From the NCBI GenBank assembly GCA_942490705.1, contig CALNXY010000014.1, positions 186,001 to 250,000 of the forward strand: 64,000 bases of DNA. Reading direction: 5' to 3'. Below, piece by piece: positions 41,780 through 50,191 of this stretch. Made by a program: the position numbers and the translations under genes. How positions within the stretch are numbered: position 1 is the first letter of the stretch; each line of letters opens with the position of its first letter. The notes beneath the pieces are model-generated. The model saw only the letters and a list, made by a program, of their open reading frames with translations. It was not told the DNA's origin and ran no database searches. Origin of the DNA: JAGRCP01 sp942490705. Its GTDB lineage: Bacteria > Chloroflexota > Anaerolineae > Caldilineales > Caldilineaceae.

Positions 41780-43569
41780 GCCATCTGCCGATGCCATGGC
41801 GCAACACAACGCAAGACCTGGCTCCGGTTGCCCATCCCCCCACCACCCCAGGGGCCTATGACCTATACCCTAGCTTCAACTTGGCCGATGGCGCCATTCA
41901 GGTCGGCTTTGAGACGCTGGCTGGCGCACTCGCCACTGAAACCTTGGTCGTCATCGACGGCTACGTGGGCGTATTCTGGGAGAATTTCCGGACTCAACTA
42001 GACGGTGCTTTGCAGAGCAAGGGCGTCAACGCTGCCTGGGTCAACGTCAACACGGCGCTACGCCCCGAAGCCGAGATCGACGCCTTGATTGCCCCCTTCC
42101 TGGGCGGCGATGACCCCATATTTGGCACGCGCTTCACGGGCAGCCTGGGGGACTTCTTCCAGACTGAGGCGCTTGCCGCGCTCCAACCCGCCTCGGATGC
42201 GCCGATGACGATCCTATACGGGTGCGGCGCTGCCCTTGCCAACTGGCCAGGACGCCTGGTCTATGTAGATTTACCCAAGAATGAATTGCAGTTTCGCGCC
42301 CGGGCCGGCAGCATCACCAATCTGGGCGCGAGCGCTCCCTTCGAGCCCAAACCGATGTACAAGCGCTTCTACTTCGTTGACTGGATTGCGCTCAATCACC
42401 ACAAAGAGGCGCTGCTTCCCCGGATAGACTGGATCGTCGACGGTCAGCGGCCCGACGCGCCAACGTGGATGATCGGCGCCGCGCTGCGTGAAGGGCTGGC
42501 GACTATGAGCCGCAATTTTTTCCGCGTGCGACCGTGGTTTGAGCCCGGCGCATGGGGCGGCCAGTGGATCAAAGAGAAAATTCCGCAATTGCCCCAGGAC
42601 GTTATCAACTATGCCTGGTCTTTCGAATTGATCGTGCCCGAAAATGGCCTGCTTTTTGAAAGCGGCGGCTATTTGCTAGAGGTCTCGTTTGACCTGTTGA
42701 TGATGCAGGACAGTGAGGCGATTCTGGGCGACAGCGCGTCCTTTTTCGGTCTCGAGTTTCCCATTCGCTTTGACTTCCTGGACACTTTCGACGGCGGCAA
42801 TCTTTCCCTGCAGTGCCACCCGCGACCGGACTTCATTCGTGAGCACTTCGGCGAACGCTTTACGCAGGATGAGACCTACTACATCCTCGACTGCGCACCC
42901 GACGCAACGGTCTATCTTGGCTTCCGCGAGGAGATCGATCCGGCTGCTTTCCGAGCGGCGTTGGAAAAGAGCTTTGAGCGGAGTGAGGCAATTGACGTCG
43001 AGCAATTCGTCAACATCCTGCCGGCACAGAAGCACGACCTCTTCCTCATTCCCAACGGCACGATCCACTGCTCCGGAATTAACAATCTGGTTCTTGAGAT
43101 CAGCGCAACCCCCTACATCTTTACTTTCAAGATGTATGACTGGATGCGGCTCGACCTGGATGGTCGTCCGCGGCCGCTCAATATCGAGCGTGCCTTTGCC
43201 AATCTGCGCTTTGAGATGAAGGGAGAAAGAGCGGCGGAGCTGGTTTCCCGCCCCACAGTCATCGAAAGAGGCGATGGCTGGCAATTGGTCCATCTGCCGA
43301 CGCACCCGATTCACTTCTACGACGTCCATCGCCTGGAATTTCAGCGCGAGGTCACAGTCGAAACAGGCCACTCGTGCCATGTGTTGAGCCTGGTTGAAGG
43401 CGCCTCCATCCTGCTCGAAACGGCCAATGGCATGCGGCAGCGCTTCAGCTTCGCCGAGACGTTTGTTGTGCCTGCTGCCGCGGGCAGATATCGCTTAATT
43501 AACGAAGACGAGCAACCAGTCAAGGTTGTCAAAGCGTTTGTCAAGCCGGACCTGCCGGCCACGATTTAG
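41776..43569 (+). CDS. Class I mannose-6-phosphate isomerase-like protein
   Basis: This 597-aa protein is about half again as long as ManA. A family-typical core near 415-480 has LFLIPNGTIHCSGINNLVLE, then ISATPYIFTFKMYDWMRLDL. The first 200 residues look like a nucleoside-kinase-like or Rossmann-type domain (LVVIDGYVGVFWENF; TILYGCGAALANWPGRLVYV). It is probably an isomerase for mannose-6-P with an added N-terminal domain. It is coupled to the cupin gene by GTGA. Confidence 0.8.
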   Translation: MSHLPMPWRNTTQDLAPVAHPPTTPGAYDLYPSFNLADGAIQVGFETLAGALATETLVVIDGYVGVFWENFRTQLDGALQSKGVNAAWVNVNTALRPEAEIDALIAPFLGGDDPIFGTRFTGSLGDFFQTEALAALQPASDAPMTILYGCGAALANWPGRLVYVDLPKNELQFRARAGSITNLGASAPFEPKPMYKRFYFVDWIALNHHKEALLPRIDWIVDGQRPDAPTWMIGAALREGLATMSRNFFRVRPWFEPGAWGGQWIKEKIPQLPQDVINYAWSFELIVPENGLLFESGGYLLEVSFDLLMMQDSEAILGDSASFFGLEFPIRFDFLDTFDGGNLSLQCHPRPDFIREHFGERFTQDETYYILDCAPDATVYLGFREEIDPAAFRAALEKSFERSEAIDVEQFVNILPAQKHDLFLIPNGTIHCSGINNLVLEISATPYIFTFKMYDWMRLDLDGRPRPLNIERAFANLRFEMKGERAAELVSRPTVIERGDGWQLVHLPTHPIHFYDVHRLEFQREVTVETGHSCHVLSLVEGASILLETANGMRQRFSFAETFVVPAAAGRYRLINEDEQPVKVVKAFVKPDLPATI

Positions 43570-43586
43570 CAGAAAACGCAACCCAT

Positions 43587-44588
43587 ATGACCATTGCCCT
43601 GGGCGTCGATGGCGGCGCCACCAAAACGGAAGCCATTCTCATCAACGATGCCGGCCGCGTGCTCGGCTGGGGCCTGGGCGGGCCGTCGAACTACAACGCC
43701 GTGGGTATCGAGGCGACGCAGCGCCACATTGGCGAGGCAGCGGGCGCCGCATGCCGAATGGCAGATCTCGATCCCGGCGCGGTTGACGGGGCCTTCCTAG
43801 GGCTGGCAGCCATCGTCTCGGCAGCCGACCGGGCCTTGATCCATCAGGCGGGCGTGGCGCTCGAACTCGCTGCGCCGGAGCGGATCGGCGTCGACCACGA
43901 CTGTCGCATTGCGCTGGCGGGTGGGTTGAGCGGTCGCCCCGGCATCGTTCAGATCGCGGGAACGGGATCCTCGACCTTCGGCATCAATGCAGCAGGCGAA
44001 GGCTGGCGGGTCGGCGGCTGGGGCCAGCTCATCTCTGACGAAGGAAGCGGCTACTGGCTCGGCGTCCAGGCCATGCGTGGAGCGGTCTGCGCCTACGATG
44101 GCCGCCTCGAAGGTACGCTGCTCTACGACGCGGTCATGGATGCATTGAACTTAACGGACATCAACGACATCATGCCGCTAATTTATGTCCAGGGACTTGC
44201 CAAGGACGAAATCGCCGCTCTTGCTCCGCTTGTGCTCGACGCCGCAAGGCAAGGCGATGGTGCAGCTCAAGCCATCATCCACGAGGGCGCAGAGCAGTTG
44301 GCGCACTGCGTCGAAGCAGCGGCAAAGCGGTTGGGCATGACAGACGAACACGTGGAAATCGCTCTGGTCGGGGGCCTCTTCCAGGCGGGTGAGACAATGG
44401 TGCAGCCGTTTCGGGCAGCGGTTGGCAAGCGCCTCGTTTCGTTCGAGCTCATTCCAGCCGAGCTGCCGCCGGCCGTCGGCGCGGCCATCCTTGCGCTCCA
44501 GGCCGCCGGGGTTGAACTGAATCCTTCGGCGCTTCAAACTCTACGTCAAGCGATTCAAGCGCGCAGCGCTACGAAAGGAACTGTATGA
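43587..44588 (+). CDS. BadF/N-acetylglucosamine-kinase-type sugar kinase
   Basis: This 333-aa ASKHA-fold protein has phosphate-1 motif LGVDGGATKTEAILI, LGLAAI, phosphate-2 motif VQIAGTGSSTFG, the glycine-rich SDEGSGYWLG and the adenosine motif ALVGGLFQAG. Members phosphorylate N-acetylglucosamine or other hexoses with ATP. In this operon a mannose or N-acetylhexosamine kinase is likely. It overlaps the GH2 gene by ATGA. Confidence 0.9.
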   Translation: MTIALGVDGGATKTEAILINDAGRVLGWGLGGPSNYNAVGIEATQRHIGEAAGAACRMADLDPGAVDGAFLGLAAIVSAADRALIHQAGVALELAAPERIGVDHDCRIALAGGLSGRPGIVQIAGTGSSTFGINAAGEGWRVGGWGQLISDEGSGYWLGVQAMRGAVCAYDGRLEGTLLYDAVMDALNLTDINDIMPLIYVQGLAKDEIAALAPLVLDAARQGDGAAQAIIHEGAEQLAHCVEAAAKRLGMTDEHVEIALVGGLFQAGETMVQPFRAAVGKRLVSFELIPAELPPAVGAAILALQAAGVELNPSALQTLRQAIQARSATKGTV

Positions 44589-46762
44589 GACAGCAGATCT
44601 CATTGAACGGCCTTTGGCAGCATACGCCGGAGGCGCATGTCGTCTACCAGGCAGATGGAACATTTGCAGAAGACGCAACGAATCTGCCGTCCGGCGGCCA
44701 GATGACAATCCCCGTGAACTGGCAGTTGGGGGGTCTGGACAACTTCCACGGTCGCGTGCGTTTCGAGCGGCAGTTTCAATTTGATGGTCTTGGCGAAAAC
44801 GAAATGGACGCCTGGCTGCACTTTTCTGCTGTCGACTACTTTGCCGAAGTCTGGCTAAATGGTGCATTGCTGGGTCAGCATGAAGGGTACTTTCAACCCT
44901 TCCGCTTTAACGTAACCGACCACATTTTGACGGGCGAGAATCAGCTCGTGGTGAAGGTAACCTGCCCGCTGGAAGAACCGGGCACGGTCTGGCCAGATCA
45001 GAAAAGACTCATCAAGGGCGTGTTGAGCCACTGGGACTGCCGTCCAGGCAGTTGGGATCTTGCCACGGGTCAGGACAAGAACAGCGGCGGGATCTGGCAT
45101 GACGTGTACCTGGAGACGACCGGTGCAGCCTATCTTGACGATATCCGAGTCGAAACGCAACTCGTGCCCCGAAATGCCCCAACCGCGTTCGACATCGCCA
45201 CGGTCGTCAGCGAAAGCTTCGATCCGGATGGACCGCAACAGGCTATCGTTCAGGTCAATGCAACCATCCATGGCGCGCAGGGTGACTATGTCGTGACGGT
45301 TCAGATTGGCGACGAGCCGCCGGTTTCGCAGCAGGTGCAGTTGGTCAGATCGGGCCAGCAAGCAACGGTCATCGTGCAGATCCCCGAACCCAAGCTCTGG
45401 TGGACGTGGGATCTGGGCGCCCCGCACCTGGAGCAGTGCCGTGTGACGCTGGCGCATGCAGAGCAGCAGCTTGATCAGCAAGAGCTGACCATCGGCTTAC
45501 GCGAGATCCAATTCAACGAAGAGCGAGGTGAGTGGACGCTCAACGGCAAACGATTCTTTGTGCGCGGCACGAATGTCATTCCGACCTTGTGGCTCAGCGA
45601 ATATGACGAAGCCATGATTGATGGCGATATCAAGCTCCTACGCCAGGCCCACATCAATGGCGTTCGCGTCTGCGTACACGTCAACCGACCGGAGTTTTAT
45701 ACAGCCTGTGATCGAGCCGGCATCCTCATCTGGCAAGATTTCGCGCTGCAGTGGGGCTACATTACGACGCCGGCGTTTATGCAGGAGGCAGTGCGTCAAG
45801 TGAAAGATATGGTGCGCCTCCTTGCAAATCATCCGTCGATTGGCCTCTGGTGCTGCCAAAATGAATCATCGCTCTACAACGCCCATGTGCTTGGCCCGGT
45901 GCTGGCCGCAGCCATCGCCGATGAGGACGGATCCCGCCCGATTCACAGCCACTCAGAATTTCAGGAGCACGCCTATCCCGGCTGGTATCTCGGCAACTAT
46001 TTTGAGTATGCCGCGCGGCCCGGCACACCGACGCTAACCGAATTTGGTGCGCAATCCCTTCCCCGAGAGGAGAGCGTACGACCAATGGGCGGTGATCAAT
46101 GGCCCCCAGACTGGGCGCGCATGGCCTATCACGATTTTCAGTACGATCAGACCTTTCATGTAGCCGGAATCGAGATGGGACGTGACTGGCAGGAATTTGT
46201 GCAGAACTCGCAGCAATATCAAGCACGCCTGCTCAAATACGCGATTGAAGGCTACCGGCGCGTGAAGTATGAGAAGCTCGGTGGGTTCTTCCAGTTCATG
46301 TTCATGGACTGCTGGCCCTCAATCACCTGGTCGGTCGTCGAGTATGATCGCACGCCCAAAGCCGCGTATCAGACGCTCCAGGAAGTCTTCCAGCCCGTTC
46401 TGATTGGTCACGCCATGCAGCGCGCCAAATTGCTCCTCGAGGCAGATCAAGGCAGCCACTTGCGGCCATTCGTTGTAACGCCGTGGGTCGTCAACGACCG
46501 TCAAGAAGCGCTGACGGGCTGTACCTACTCCGTCGCGCTTGCGAACGGCAGTGTGGAGCGCCGTTGGAACGCACCGTCCACCTTTGACGTACCGGCCGAC
46601 GGCGTTCTGGAGCAGGCGCCGACGCTCGTCATTGCGGAGGCTCTTGAGCCAGGACAGTACGAGGCAGTGTTCACGCTTGAACGGAACGGAGCGAAACTCA
46701 GCGTGAACCGCTATCCGGTTGAAATCGTGTCACGACGATTTTCACACCAAGCCACGGCTTGA
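44585..46762 (+). CDS. Glycoside hydrolase family 2, beta-mannosidase-like
   Basis: This 725-aa protein starts with a sugar-binding domain (FHGRVRFERQFQFDGLGENE; VWLNGALLGQHEGYFQPFRF). An Ig-like domain follows, then a TIM barrel. The acid/base is E427 in GLWCCQNE, and the nucleophile is E486 in PTLTEFG. No signal peptide is seen, so it works in the cytoplasm on imported glycosides. It is shorter than typical beta-mannosidases, with the C-terminal domains reduced. Beta-mannosidase is preferred because of the mannose genes around it; beta-galactosidase or beta-glucuronidase is possible. Confidence 0.88.
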   Translation: MRQQISLNGLWQHTPEAHVVYQADGTFAEDATNLPSGGQMTIPVNWQLGGLDNFHGRVRFERQFQFDGLGENEMDAWLHFSAVDYFAEVWLNGALLGQHEGYFQPFRFNVTDHILTGENQLVVKVTCPLEEPGTVWPDQKRLIKGVLSHWDCRPGSWDLATGQDKNSGGIWHDVYLETTGAAYLDDIRVETQLVPRNAPTAFDIATVVSESFDPDGPQQAIVQVNATIHGAQGDYVVTVQIGDEPPVSQQVQLVRSGQQATVIVQIPEPKLWWTWDLGAPHLEQCRVTLAHAEQQLDQQELTIGLREIQFNEERGEWTLNGKRFFVRGTNVIPTLWLSEYDEAMIDGDIKLLRQAHINGVRVCVHVNRPEFYTACDRAGILIWQDFALQWGYITTPAFMQEAVRQVKDMVRLLANHPSIGLWCCQNESSLYNAHVLGPVLAAAIADEDGSRPIHSHSEFQEHAYPGWYLGNYFEYAARPGTPTLTEFGAQSLPREESVRPMGGDQWPPDWARMAYHDFQYDQTFHVAGIEMGRDWQEFVQNSQQYQARLLKYAIEGYRRVKYEKLGGFFQFMFMDCWPSITWSVVEYDRTPKAAYQTLQEVFQPVLIGHAMQRAKLLLEADQGSHLRPFVVTPWVVNDRQEALTGCTYSVALANGSVERRWNAPSTFDVPADGVLEQAPTLVIAEALEPGQYEAVFTLERNGAKLSVNRYPVEIVSRRFSHQATA

Positions 46763-46824
46763 AATCACCAATTTTCTTTGCGTTTGTTGAACGTTTTTTC
46801 ACTTTCAGAACCTGGAGGATCGAC

Positions 46825-48153
46825 ATGAAGACCAAGCTTTACCTGCTACTTACGATGGCGTTGAGCGCGGCGCTTTTGCTTAGCGCCTGCACTGCGCCGG
46901 CTGCCGCACCCGGCGGCAGTGAAGACGCTGCCGGCGGTGAACAGATCGAATTGCTCTATATGACCCACAACCATGCACAGTCGATTCCGGTCAACGAGGC
47001 GATCATCGCTGAGTTCGAGGCCGCGAATCCAAATGTCAAGATTGTCTTCGACAACGCCCCGCATGAGAACTACGAGCAGAAGGTGCTCACGGCCTTTGCC
47101 GGTGGGCAAGGTCCGGACGTCTTCTGGGCCGGCGACTGGATGGTGCCGCAATTCACGGGCGCCCAGATCGTCGCCCCCGTCGACCCGACCGCCTTTGGCG
47201 TAGAAACCCAGGAGGAATTTGCTGCGCTCTTCGAACCCGGCTCGCTTGACGCCTTTACGGTAGACGATCAAATCTACACGGGCGGCGTCTCTGAGTACAA
47301 TACCTTTAGCCTGATCTACAACGTAGACGCCTTGACCGAAGCTGGATTTGATCCGCTGCCCAAGGATGAACCAATTACCTGGGAAGAACTTGCCGAAATC
47401 GCAGCAGCGCTCGTCCTGACTGAAGACGACGGCACCGTTATCCGCACGGGCATTACCTATCCGCCCAATACACCGATCTGGACCGTGCTCATCCAGGAGC
47501 CGATGCTGCGCCAGCTTGGCGGAGATCTGATCGATCCTGAGACCGGCATGCCAGACTTCACGCAGGACGCCATGGTGGAAGTCATGAGCTACCTGCAAGG
47601 GTTGCGCGCAACGAATGCGTTGGATCCGGCCCTCTATACCAACATCCTGGAGGACTTTGCCAACGATCGCACGGCGATGATCATTGGTGGGCCGTGGGCA
47701 GCCAAACCCCTTGCTGATATGAATCCGGACCTAAACTGGGAGACAGCCCCACTGCCGCAATTCGCGGACGCCCAGGATCGGGTGACAACGCTCTATGCAT
47801 GGGCCTGGTTTGTGGGCAGCCAGTCGACGCCGGAAGAGCAGAAGGCAGCGTGGGAATTCGTCAACCTGCTGACCAGCAAGCAACAGGAATGGTGGGACGA
47901 GGTCGGCTATGTGCAGGCGCGCAAGACGGATGTCGACGGCATGACGCTACAAGAGTACTATGCGCAAGATGATCCGCGCCTGGCCACGATTTTCAACGAC
48001 TATCCCTATGGACAGTTTGAATTCCGCTCGCCAGAGTACTTCGAACTCTCCGATATCTGGACGCGAGCGCAAGATCGCATCCTGACGGGCGAGGAGATCA
48101 TGCCAGTTCTCGAGGAAGCGCAAGAGCAGGCGATGGCGGCTATGGAACAATAG
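46825..48153 (+). CDS. Extracellular solute-binding lipoprotein (sugar ABC transporter)
   Basis: This 442-aa family 1 binding protein has a lipobox LLSAC at Cys22 and an Ala/Gly/Ser linker. A mature part begins with QIELLYMTHNHAQSIPVNEA and holds FEAANPNVKI and GPDVFWAGDWMVPQFTGA. TGGAGGA fixes ATG 46825 (an upstream in-frame ATG at 46759 lacks the site). It should bind the mannoside taken up by the two permeases that follow. Confidence 0.94.
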   Translation: MKTKLYLLLTMALSAALLLSACTAPAAAPGGSEDAAGGEQIELLYMTHNHAQSIPVNEAIIAEFEAANPNVKIVFDNAPHENYEQKVLTAFAGGQGPDVFWAGDWMVPQFTGAQIVAPVDPTAFGVETQEEFAALFEPGSLDAFTVDDQIYTGGVSEYNTFSLIYNVDALTEAGFDPLPKDEPITWEELAEIAAALVLTEDDGTVIRTGITYPPNTPIWTVLIQEPMLRQLGGDLIDPETGMPDFTQDAMVEVMSYLQGLRATNALDPALYTNILEDFANDRTAMIIGGPWAAKPLADMNPDLNWETAPLPQFADAQDRVTTLYAWAWFVGSQSTPEEQKAAWEFVNLLTSKQQEWWDEVGYVQARKTDVDGMTLQEYYAQDDPRLATIFNDYPYGQFEFRSPEYFELSDIWTRAQDRILTGEEIMPVLEEAQEQAMAAMEQ

Positions 48154-48175
48154 GCGTCAACCCTGATCCAGCGCG

Positions 48176-48209
48176 GGGAGAGACGGCTTGCGCGACAGCC
48201 GTCTCTCCC
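48176..48209 (+). promoter_or_regulatory. Intercistronic hairpin after the binding-protein gene
   Basis: GGGAGAGACGGCT (48176-48188) is perfectly inverted at 48197-48209 around eight bases. No T run follows. It sits in the same place as the hairpin at 27795 in the other sugar operon, and probably stabilises the upstream mRNA and tempers permease expression. Confidence 0.85.
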
Positions 48210-48306
48210 TGTGCCGCACGCGGATAGTCGATTTTTGACAGGCACAGGCTTGGAGAGACATTTCTCTGGCTGCGCCCAAAGACTCTAGAGACCGAGTACA
48301 CCAGCC

Positions 48307-49227
48307 ATGCAACAACCAGTTGGAACGCAAACAGCAGCGCGTCAAACCCGCATCTGGCACAGCACGCTGGCGGCGCGCAAACAACGATTTGGCATATTGT
48401 TTGCGTTGCCGGGCGTCATCTTTTTTGGTTTCTTCTACGTCTATCCCCTTTTCCGTACGTTCCAGGTCAGCTTTTATTCATGGAGTTTGCTAGACGAGCC
48501 AACGTTCCGCGGCTTCTCGAACTATACCCGTCTCTTCAATGACAAAGAGTTCATCAACTCCATCAGTGTTACCTTCTACTACGTAATCGGCGTTGTCGTC
48601 ATTATCTGGATTCTTGCTTTGGGCCTGGCGCTGATATTCAATCAGGCAATTAGTTTCCGTCAGGGATATCTGACCGTCTACTATTTGCCGGCGGTGATCT
48701 CGTTGACGGTATGGTCGCTGATTTGGCTACTCATGTATAACCCGAGTTTTGGACTCTTCAGCGAATTCTTGAAGACGCTGGGGTTGACAAATGTACGAAT
48801 GCTCGACAATCCCCAGTTGGCAATGCCGGCAATGATCATTCTCAGCATCTGGAAGGGTACGCCCGTCTACATGATTATCTTCCTGGCCGGTTTACGGGCG
48901 ATTCCAGGCGATTACTATGAAGCCGCCAAGGTTGATGGGGCGCGTTCTTTTGATAGCTTCCGCCACATAACTTTGCCCCTTCTACGGCCAGTATTCCTTT
49001 ACGTCGTGGTCATTTCTGTCATCGAGGCCTTCAAGGTCTTTACGCCCATGTATCTGTTGACCAATGGCGGTCCCGGCTCAGCAACGCGCGTACTATCCAT
49101 GTTCATTTTCCAAAACGGTTTTCAGTTTCTGAACATGGGCTACGCAAGCGCCGCATCGGTGGTCTTTCTATTCATCTTACTTGGCGTTAGTCTTCTCCAG
49201 TTTCGCTTCCTTCGCCTTGGGGATTAA
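48307..49227 (+). CDS. Sugar ABC transporter permease, MalF/UgpA type
   Basis: This 306-aa permease has six helices, beginning with FGILFALPGVIFFGFFYVYP, and an EAA loop YEAAKVDGARSFDSFRHITL. It pairs with the next permease. No ATPase gene is in the operon, as in the first sugar operon. Confidence 0.93.
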   Translation: MQQPVGTQTAARQTRIWHSTLAARKQRFGILFALPGVIFFGFFYVYPLFRTFQVSFYSWSLLDEPTFRGFSNYTRLFNDKEFINSISVTFYYVIGVVVIIWILALGLALIFNQAISFRQGYLTVYYLPAVISLTVWSLIWLLMYNPSFGLFSEFLKTLGLTNVRMLDNPQLAMPAMIILSIWKGTPVYMIIFLAGLRAIPGDYYEAAKVDGARSFDSFRHITLPLLRPVFLYVVVISVIEAFKVFTPMYLLTNGGPGSATRVLSMFIFQNGFQFLNMGYASAASVVFLFILLGVSLLQFRFLRLGD

Positions 49228-49303
49228 GTCATCACGTTGTTACAGCTCCGGGCCTGGACTCGACCAGCTAAATTTGAAACCATTATGAGAAATCAGCCAA
49301 ACC

Positions 49304-50137
49304 ATGTTTAACAAAACGATCCGCGTCGGTCGCCGGCTTCTCCTTCAGGCCCTCCTGCTGCTCGGCGCAATTGTCTTTTCGCTTCCCGCTATCTATATGG
49401 TCTCAGCCTCACTCATGAGTTCACAGGAACTCTTTTCCAGCCAAGCGCGCTTGTTCCCCAGCACACTCCAATGGAGCAACTACAGCGAAGTCTTCATCAA
49501 CTTCAATTTTGCGCGCTATCTGATGAACAGCATCATTGTGACGGGATCGGTGGTTATTCTGAATCTCATCCTTTCGCCGATGGTTGGCTATAGCCTGGCG
49601 AAATTCGACTATCCTGGAAAAAATGTCTTACTGATATTTATTTTGGCGACAGTGATGGTGCCCTTCACGGCGATTCTCATTCCACTCTTCTTGATCGTCC
49701 GCAGCCTGGGCTGGGTCAACACCTATCCTGGTTTGATCGTCCCCTTTGCGATGACTGCCTTTGGCGTTTTTCTCATGCGCCAGTTCATGCTTGCGGTACC
49801 CGACGACTACATTGACGCCGGCCGCATTGATGGGGCCAGTGAAGTCCGCATCTTTTTCCAAATCGTCATGCCGCTGGTTCAGCCCGCCTTGGTCACCCTG
49901 GCGATCGTGGTCTTTGTCGCCAATTGGGATGAGTTTCTCTGGATGCTCGTCATTACAACAGGGGACGCGCTGCGCACCCTACCGATTGGATTAGCCAAAT
50001 TTGTTGAACAGTATACGACGCGCTATGAGTTGATGATGGCCGGATCCGTGATTGCGGCAGCTCCAGTGGTCATCGTTTTTCTGGCCTTGCAGCGTCGCTT
50101 CCTGGAAGGCATGGCAGGTCTTTCAGGGCTCAAATGA
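49304..50137 (+). CDS. Sugar ABC transporter permease, MalG/UgpE type
   Basis: This 277-aa permease starts with the membrane helix LLLQALLLLGAIVFSLPAIY, has the EAA loop DDYIDAGRIDGASEVRIFFQ and ends with LEGMAGLSGLK, typical of the type. The first EAA residues are changed (YIDA for YEAA), which may not matter. Confidence 0.93.
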   Translation: MFNKTIRVGRRLLLQALLLLGAIVFSLPAIYMVSASLMSSQELFSSQARLFPSTLQWSNYSEVFINFNFARYLMNSIIVTGSVVILNLILSPMVGYSLAKFDYPGKNVLLIFILATVMVPFTAILIPLFLIVRSLGWVNTYPGLIVPFAMTAFGVFLMRQFMLAVPDDYIDAGRIDGASEVRIFFQIVMPLVQPALVTLAIVVFVANWDEFLWMLVITTGDALRTLPIGLAKFVEQYTTRYELMMAGSVIAAAPVVIVFLALQRRFLEGMAGLSGLK

Positions 50138-50191
50138 GCGTATGCCGCAATCAGTTGATTATCTCTCAAGTTAAGGAGCCACTAACGAATC

